Origin: Bacteroidota bacterium
Lineage (GTDB): Bacteria > Bacteroidota > Bacteroidia > Bacteroidales > UBA1402
Assembly (NCBI GenBank): GCA_030706285.1
Contig: JAUZOU010000080.1
Location: 1-9,850, forward strand
Direction: 5' to 3'
DNA: 9,850 nt
The position numbers were made by a program, and so were the translations under genes. Below the pieces are notes generated by a model. That model worked only from the letters and a program-made list of their open reading frames with translations. It was not told where the DNA came from and did not search any database. Shown here piece by piece: positions 6,057 through 9,850 of the stretch; the first letter of the stretch is position 1; every line of letters begins with the position of its first letter.

Positions 6057-7259
6057 TTATTCTTTTCCGTTTTTCTTTTGGACAGCGTGAAATATTTTAA
6101 TGGCATTCCCGTAAATTTTCGTGAAGCCTTTGGCATCTTCAGCGGTGAAGGATGTCTGGGTCTCGCCGTATTCACCGAATTCCGATTTCATCAGGTCGAA
6201 TGGGGTATCAACGCCAACCATGACGAAATGATACGGTTTCAGTTGGATGAATACACGTCCCGTAACATTCTGCTGGGAGCTTTCGAGGAAGGCCTCGCAG
6301 TCACGCATCACCGGTTCCAGGTACTGGGCCTCATGCAGGAACATCCCGTACCAAGTTCCGATCTGGTCTTTCCAGTATTGCTGCCATTTGGTCAGCGTAT
6401 GCTTTTCGAGCATTTTATGGGCATTGATGATGACCATTGGAGCAGCCGCTTCAAAGGCAACACGGCCTTTGATACCGATGATGGTGTCTCCGATGTGCAT
6501 GTCTCTTCCGACAGCGTATCTGGAAGCAATGGCCTCGATTTTCTGAATAGCTTTTACCTTGTCGATGAACTTCTCTCCGTTCACGGCAGCGATTTCTCCG
6601 GCCTCGAAGTCGAGGGTCAGTGTCTCTTCACCGGTAGCGGTCAATTGGGACGGGTAGGCTTCTTCAGGCAAGGTTTCGTCCGATTTCAATGTTTCCTTGC
6701 CACCAATGGACGTGCCCCACAAGCCTTTGTTGATGGAATACTCCAGCTTCTTGAAGTCGGCTGTAAATCCGTGTTCTTTCAGATAATTGATTTCATAGTC
6801 ACGAGTCAGGACCATATCCCTTGTCGGAGTCAATATCTTGATGCTTGGTGCAAGGACGTTGAAGGTCAGGTCAAAACGGATCTGGTCGTTGCCGGCACCG
6901 GTAGAACCATGGGCGACGTAATCGGCGCCGATCTGTTTGGCATATTCGATGATGGCGATGGCCTGGAAAATGCGTTCCGAGCTGACAGAAATCGGGTAGG
7001 TGCCATTTCTCAGTACATTTCCAAAGACCATGTACTTGATGCTCTTTTCGTAATACTCTTTAGTGACATCAAGCGTGACATGCTTGGTTGCTCCCAGTTT
7101 GTAAGCGTTGGCTTCGATGGTTTTCAGGTTTTCTGGGCTGAAACCGCCTGTGTTGGCGACAGCTGTGTAAACTTCGTACCCTTTATCTGCTGACAAATAT
7201 TTGGCGCAAAACGAGGTATCCAAACCTCCGCTGAATGCTAATACAACTTTTTCCTTCAT
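6057..7259 (-). CDS. argG: Argininosuccinate synthase
   Basis: ArgG condenses citrulline and aspartate with ATP to argininosuccinate, the penultimate step of arginine synthesis. The 400-residue protein begins with the N-type ATP-pyrophosphatase P-loop AFSGGLDTSFCAKYL (8-22). It has AHGSTGAGNDQIRFDLTF, in which the family GNDQxRFE region is recognisable, EYSINKGLWGTSIGG and a C-terminal domain ending in the helical tail FTKIYGNAIKIFHAVQKK. The frame is open further upstream to 7397, but that would overlap the preceding gene by over 130 nt and add unrelated residues, so the ATG at 7259-7257 just before the P-loop is used. The gene starts 7 nt after the GNAT stop and is followed by argC after 6 nt. 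A long antisense open frame covers it but is a shadow. Confidence 0.97.
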   Translation of the reverse strand: MKEKVVLAFSGGLDTSFCAKYLSADKGYEVYTAVANTGGFSPENLKTIEANAYKLGATKHVTLDVTKEYYEKSIKYMVFGNVLRNGTYPISVSSERIFQAIAIIEYAKQIGADYVAHGSTGAGNDQIRFDLTFNVLAPSIKILTPTRDMVLTRDYEINYLKEHGFTADFKKLEYSINKGLWGTSIGGKETLKSDETLPEEAYPSQLTATGEETLTLDFEAGEIAAVNGEKFIDKVKAIQKIEAIASRYAVGRDMHIGDTIIGIKGRVAFEAAAPMVIINAHKMLEKHTLTKWQQYWKDQIGTWYGMFLHEAQYLEPVMRDCEAFLESSQQNVTGRVFIQLKPYHFVMVGVDTPFDLMKSEFGEYGETQTSFTAEDAKGFTKIYGNAIKIFHAVQKKNGKE

Positions 7260-7266
7260 TCGTTTA

Positions 7267-7821
7267 TTATTTTTTATCGTTTTCGTGTTCTTTTGGATCG
7301 TACAACATGGCTGTGCACATACAGAACCGGCGATGCTGACGTTGCAGGATGTCGTAGTTGACGCAGCTCTGGCAGCCGTTCCAGAATGATTCATCATCGG
7401 TCAGTTCTGCAAAGGTGACCGGCCTGTATCCCAATGAATAATTTATTTTCATGACGGCCGCACCAGTGGTCAGACCAAACAATTTGGCTTCCGGATAGCG
7501 GGCACGCGACAGTTCGAATGCTGTCCGTTTGATGCGTTTGGCCAATCCGTGGCCACGGAACTTTTCAACTACGATTAAACCTGAATTGGCAACAAATTGT
7601 TTATTACCCCAGGTTTCAATGTAGCAAAAGCCGGCAAATTCCTTTCCACAAAGGGCAATGATGGCTTTTCCTTCAAGCATCTTTTGCCTGACATATTCAG
7701 GCGATCTTTTGGCGATGCCGGTTCCACGAACTTTGGCAGCATTTGTGATGGTTTCAAGAATGGTATCGACGTATTCGATGTGAGCATCGTTGGCGATCAA
7801 TACATCTATTTCTTCAGTCAT
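7267..7821 (-). CDS. GNAT-family acyltransferase, likely N-acylglutamate synthase
   Basis: This 184-residue GCN5-related N-acetyltransferase has the acyl-CoA binding motif A at residues 84-99 (VVEKFRGHGLAKRIKR, RxxGxA core R89-G90-H91-G92-L93-A94), preceded by the beta-strand NSGLIVV. An unusual C-terminal tail carries C150-x2-C153-x13-C167-x-C169. Its place between argR and argG, where no classical argA, argJ or bifunctional synthase is present, points to the first step of arginine synthesis, acylation of glutamate. I recall that a Bacteroides thetaiotaomicron gene in the same context (BT3761) was proposed from mutant fitness data to be the N-succinylglutamate synthase; I cannot verify orthology here. 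It lies 92 nt after argR, and no convincing promoter or operator was found in that gap. Assignment to GNAT is firm; substrate is an inference from context. Confidence 0.82.
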   Translation of the reverse strand: MTEEIDVLIANDAHIEYVDTILETITNAAKVRGTGIAKRSPEYVRQKMLEGKAIIALCGKEFAGFCYIETWGNKQFVANSGLIVVEKFRGHGLAKRIKRTAFELSRARYPEAKLFGLTTGAAVMKINYSLGYRPVTFAELTDDESFWNGCQSCVNYDILQRQHRRFCMCTAMLYDPKEHENDKK

Positions 7822-7913
7822 TTTTGTATACTATTTTACGTAATGTAACATTGTCAAACGGCCCTCTGGTAGTGTAAGGGAGGTCAGGCGTGAATAATCT
7901 CAGTTTGTTTTTG

Positions 7914-8390
7914 TTACTGTATGGGCAGGATGTCAGACAAAGACCGGATGAGATCTGCCCGGGAAGTGTGCTCTTTGGGGATGATAAGAATGGTATCGTC
8001 TCCGGCTATCGTTCCAAGTATTTCAGCTGAAGCTCTTTGATCGATATCAGCGGCAATACCGCCGGAATAGCCAGGTTTGGTTTTCACGACGGCGAAGATG
8101 CCACAAAAATCAAGTGACAAAAAGCCATTGGAGGTATATCGGCCTTGATCCTGAACCTTATTCCAGTTATGCCTGCTGACACCTGAGTCATCAGGAAGCA
8201 GATAGACGTAACTTCCTTCGTGATCCGGCATTTTGGCGACCTTCAGCTGTTTGAGGTCACGGGATAATGTCGCTTGGGTCAGGTCGAAGTTATTTTTATG
8301 CAGGAGAACCAACAGCTCTTCCTGGCTTCCGATCTTATTGTTACGGATCAGATCTTTAATAAGCAGAAGTCTGTTTGATTTATCTTTCAT
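7914..8390 (-). CDS. argR: Arginine repressor
   Basis: ArgR is a hexameric DNA-binding protein that senses arginine and controls arginine synthesis genes. The 158-residue protein has the N-terminal winged helix-turn-helix (about 1-70) with the recognition segment TQATLSRDLKQLKVAK (38-53). The C-terminal oligomerisation and arginine-binding domain has TKPGYSGGIAADID (104-117) and the signature GTIAGDDTILII (126-137), whose paired aspartates contact arginine in characterised family members. All key elements are intact. It is the first gene of the arg cluster, and the region in front of it contains a promoter and ArgR-box-like sites, so it probably represses itself and the genes behind it. The ATG at 8390-8388 begins at the usual family N-terminus. 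Confidence 0.97.
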   Translation of the reverse strand: MKDKSNRLLLIKDLIRNNKIGSQEELLVLLHKNNFDLTQATLSRDLKQLKVAKMPDHEGSYVYLLPDDSGVSRHNWNKVQDQGRYTSNGFLSLDFCGIFAVVKTKPGYSGGIAADIDQRASAEILGTIAGDDTILIIPKEHTSRADLIRSLSDILPIQ

Positions 8391-8414
8391 ACGTATCCGG
8401 AAATCTATTCTATG

Positions 8415-8432
8415 TTTGAATAAAAATACAAT
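8415..8432. promoter_or_regulatory. ArgR operator (ARG box) 1, over the argR transcription start region
   Basis: TTTGAATAAAAATACAAT matches 15 of 18 positions of the Bacillus-type ARG box as I recall it (CATGAATAAAAATKCAAK). It lies 24-42 nt upstream of the argR start codon and just downstream of the predicted -7 element (8440-8447). A bound repressor would therefore cover the transcription start. Autoregulation is inferred from the position. Confidence 0.7.
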
Positions 8433-8439
8433 AACGTGG

Positions 8440-8471
8440 CAAAATTAGCCAATCAATGGCATTAAACCAAA
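8440..8471 (-). promoter_or_regulatory. Bacteroides-type promoter for the argR operon
   Basis: On the minus strand, TTTG (8471-8468) is followed after 20 nt by TAATTTTG (8447-8440), matching the Bacteroides -33 TTTG and -7 TAnnTTTG consensus with acceptable spacing. Transcription would begin near 8430-8436, giving a leader of about 40-45 nt before argR. The arrangement between two ARG-box-like sites supports it. Confidence 0.65.
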
Positions 8472-8476
8472 CTTTA

Positions 8477-8494
8477 TTTGTATTTTCTTTCAAA
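8477..8494. promoter_or_regulatory. ArgR operator (ARG box) 2, upstream of the promoter
   Basis: On the minus strand, TTTGAAAGAAAATACAAA is identical to box 1 at 15 of 18 positions and matches 12 of 18 of the Bacillus-type consensus. It lies just upstream of the predicted -33 element, in inverted orientation relative to box 1. Centres of boxes 1 and 2 are 62 bp apart, close to six helical turns. Confidence 0.5.
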
Positions 8495-8506
8495 AATAAG
8501 CATATA

Positions 8507-8524
8507 TACGCAAATAATTGCATA
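8507..8524. promoter_or_regulatory. Possible third ArgR operator, 18-bp inverted repeat
   Basis: TACGCAAATAATTGCATA is an 18-bp imperfect palindrome (7-bp arms TACGCAA and TTGCATA, one mismatch, 4-nt centre). It has the same length and arm geometry as an ARG box but lacks the TGAAT core. Its centre is 30 bp from box 2, about three helical turns. Assignment to ArgR is weaker than for boxes 1 and 2. Confidence 0.3.
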
Positions 8525-8542
8525 AATACCTTATTTGGATAC

Positions 8543-8566
8543 ATTCTGATTCCGGACAATCAGAAT
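8543..8566 (-). terminator. Perfect hairpin behind thiL, probable terminator or processing site
   Basis: ATTCTGATT - CCGGAC - AATCAGAAT forms a perfect 9-bp stem with a 6-nt loop, starting 14 nt after the thiL stop. The transcript continues with GTATCC rather than a U-run, so it is not a canonical intrinsic terminator. Its position at the end of the thiL unit and before the argR promoter suggests a boundary role. Confidence 0.5.
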
Positions 8567-8580
8567 GGAGTTGGATCCTC

Positions 8581-9612
8581 TCAGAAGGATTTCCAACCTT
8601 GCGCAATCAGGTCAATTTCGTTGCCATCTCTGGTCAATAGCCGGCTGCCCAATGATTGCCGGCAAATATAACCGATGGGACGGACTTGCTGGATCTGGCT
8701 GATTTCTTCATTCATCGACAATGGCACCGTGAAAAGCAGTTCGTAATCTTCACCTCCGTTCAACGCAGCCGTGGTCAGGTTTAAATTCATTTCTTCGGCC
8801 AAAGAAGCAGCCTGATAGTCGATCGGAATCTTATCTTCATAGACACGGCAGCCACAGTGACTTTCCGTGCAAAGGTGCAATAGTTCGGAAGAAAGCCCGT
8901 CGGAAATATCGATCATGGCATTGGGAACAATGTTGTGGGCTGCCAACAGATCGACGACGTCTTTTCTGGCTTCAGGTTTTAACTGACGTTCCAGGATGTA
9001 TTCCTTGCCTGAGAAATCCGGTGAAATTTCTGCCGCTTTGTTGAACACCATCTTTTCACGTTCCAGCAATTGCAAGCCCATATAGGCAGAGCCCAGGTCT
9101 CCGCTCACACAGATCAAGTCATTGACTTTGGCGCCACTCCGAAGAACGGCTTTCCCTTTTTCAACTTCTCCGATGCAGGTAATGCTAATGGTCAGGCCGG
9201 TCATGGAAGAATTCGTATCTCCACCGACCACGTCCACACCGTAATTGTTGCAGGCAAGTGTCAGGCCGTCGTAGAACTCTTCCAGATTTTCCACACTGAA
9301 TTTTCTGGAAACGCCCAACGAGACAATCACCTGTTTCGGCTTGCCATTCATGGCGTAAATATCAGAAAAATTAACGATGGCAGCCTTGTAGCCCAAGTGT
9401 TTCAATGGGGTATATGTGAGGTCAAAATGAATGCCTTCCAGTAACAGATCACTGGTTACCAATACGTCCTTGTCTCCGTAATCCAGCACAGCAGCATCGT
9501 CTCCGACACCAACCTTGCTCGATTCGTTCGTCAGTTTAATGTGTTCGGTTAAATGCTTGATCAAACCGAATTCACCGAGTTCACTGATTTCTGTCCGTTT
9601 TTCTTGTGCCAT
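8581..9612 (-). CDS. thiL: Thiamine-monophosphate kinase
   Basis: ThiL phosphorylates thiamine monophosphate to the active cofactor thiamine diphosphate with ATP. The 343-residue protein shows the ThiL/PurM-like fold markers in order: GVGDDAAVL (35-43), TSDLLLEGIHFD (53-64), NFSDIYAMNGKP (81-92), VVGGDTNSS (128-136), VSGDLGSAYMGL (169-180), IDISDGLSSEL (234-244) and a late NGGEDYELLFTV. The metal- and nucleotide-binding aspartates all look intact. The frame extends 8 codons further upstream (to 9636), which would overlap the preceding gene. I prefer the ATG at 9612-9610, which starts MAQEKRTEISELGEFGLI and lies 1 nt after the upstream stop, since the ELGEFGLI segment is close to the family N-terminus. 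It is tightly coupled to the nucleoside phosphorylase gene. Confidence 0.95.
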   Translation of the reverse strand: MAQEKRTEISELGEFGLIKHLTEHIKLTNESSKVGVGDDAAVLDYGDKDVLVTSDLLLEGIHFDLTYTPLKHLGYKAAIVNFSDIYAMNGKPKQVIVSLGVSRKFSVENLEEFYDGLTLACNNYGVDVVGGDTNSSMTGLTISITCIGEVEKGKAVLRSGAKVNDLICVSGDLGSAYMGLQLLEREKMVFNKAAEISPDFSGKEYILERQLKPEARKDVVDLLAAHNIVPNAMIDISDGLSSELLHLCTESHCGCRVYEDKIPIDYQAASLAEEMNLNLTTAALNGGEDYELLFTVPLSMNEEISQIQQVRPIGYICRQSLGSRLLTRDGNEIDLIAQGWKSF

Positions 9613-9613
9613 G

Positions 9614-9850
9614 TTACGATCGGTTAATGAGTTCACGCATGATTTGCGTCATTCTTGGTTGGGCAGCCAAAGCAGCCTGTTGCACTTCTTCGTGAGTCAC
9701 TTCCTTGATTTTGCCTTCAAGCCCCAGGTCTGTAATGACGGAGATGGCAAAGACTTCCATACCCGCATGTCTGGCTACAATTACTTCCGGAACAGTAGAC
9801 ATGCCGACCGCATTACCACCGATCATCTTGAAATACTTGTATTCGGATGG
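9614..9850 (-). CDS. punA: Purine nucleoside phosphorylase (trimeric class), C-terminal fragment
   Basis: The last 78 residues of a trimeric (class I) purine nucleoside phosphorylase are present; the N-terminus lies beyond 9850. The fragment begins PSEYKYFKMIGGNAVGMSTVP and continues EVIVARHAGMEVFAISVITDLG, matching the family segment (T)PAEYRxFRxxGxDAVGMSTVPE that carries the base-pocket Met of GMST. The enzyme splits purine nucleosides with phosphate to base and ribose-1-phosphate in purine salvage. At the position that aligns with the base-selecting Asn243 of human PNP (SLITN) this protein has Asp (SVITD). That may matter for base preference. It ends 1 nt before thiL and is probably co-transcribed with it. 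Gene family is secure; the symbol follows usual naming for this class. Confidence 0.88.
   Translation of the reverse strand, partial: PSEYKYFKMIGGNAVGMSTVPEVIVARHAGMEVFAISVITDLGLEGKIKEVTHEEVQQAALAAQPRMTQIMRELINRS

Noticed and set aside
6078..7193. 371-codon open frame on the plus strand opposite argG
   Set aside because: It is entirely antisense to a well supported argG, its translation resembles no family and is low in features; a by-product of argG codon bias.
7260..7397. 46-residue upstream extension of ArgG
   Set aside because: It overlaps the 3' end of the GNAT gene in another frame and adds residues not found in argininosuccinate synthases.
7822..7860. TTGACA-like and TAGTAT-like elements before the GNAT gene
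   Set aside because: They resemble an E. coli sigma-70 promoter, but Bacteroidota use a different consensus; there is no TAnnTTTG here.
7861..7884. Possible hairpin CCTC/GAGG between argR and the GNAT gene
   Set aside because: The stem is only 4 bp with a long loop and no U-tract; too weak to call.
7889..7906. ARG-box-like half site (CGTGAATAA) just after argR
   Set aside because: Only the left half resembles the box; the right half does not match, and there is no promoter placed next to it.
8491..8498. Second -7-like element TATTTTTG on the minus strand upstream of argR
   Set aside because: It fits TAnnTTTG, but no TTTG lies at a suitable distance upstream, and the stretch is AT-rich enough for chance matches.
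8456..8671. 71-codon plus-strand frame across the argR-thiL intergenic region
   Set aside because: It runs over the promoter/operator region and the 3' end of thiL on the opposite strand, with no recognisable protein features.
9613..9636. 8-residue upstream extension of ThiL
   Set aside because: It overlaps the end of the nucleoside phosphorylase gene; the ATG at 9612 gives the family-like N-terminus. The longer start is not strictly excluded.

Overview
The window is a piece of a Bacteroidales-like (Bacteroidota) chromosome, with every recognised gene on the minus strand. This assignment rests on four things: the gene set and order (argR, a GNAT acyltransferase, argG, argC, argD, then proline genes); the protein sequences themselves; starts without clear Shine-Dalgarno sequences; and a promoter upstream of argR that fits the Bacteroides TTTG / TAnnTTTG pattern. 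No mobile element, CRISPR array, tRNA or rRNA was seen. The genus cannot be fixed from this sequence.

In transcription order (high to low coordinates), the window opens with the C-terminus of a purine nucleoside phosphorylase (9614-9850), followed one base later by thiamine-monophosphate kinase thiL (8581-9612). A 190-bp AT-rich control region (8391-8580) follows. It holds a hairpin behind thiL, a Bacteroides-type promoter and up to three ArgR-box-like sites. It precedes argR (7914-8390), a GNAT likely to be the N-acylglutamate synthase (7267-7821), argG (6057-7259), argC (5082-6050) and argD (3924-5057), which are closely spaced and probably one ArgR-controlled operon. After a branched hairpin (3816-3861) comes a second unit: proC (2893-3690), a 59-residue basic protein (2687-2866), proB (1605-2690) and proA (345-1592). 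The window ends in the start of cinA (1-177).

Together the genes cover much of the glutamate to arginine route and all of the glutamate to proline route. The acyltransferase, ArgC and ArgD act between glutamate and acylornithine, and ArgG acts late, on citrulline. ProB, ProA and ProC take glutamate to proline. The kinase ArgB, the transcarbamylase, the deacylase and ArgH are not here. In Bacteroides the intermediates are reported to be N-succinylated rather than N-acetylated, so acetyl- names for argC and argD should be read with care.

The most unusual feature is an imperfect ~90-nt repeat placed identically in front of proC (3691-3779) and cinA (178-269). Each copy begins at the same ATGAAACGAGCATG and ends at the gene's ATGAAA. 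The copies share both a short peptide pattern and a hairpin in the same register with two pair-preserving changes. They look like a reusable leader element of unknown function. The remaining genes are ordinary housekeeping biosynthesis, and I see no defence system or other new multi-gene system.
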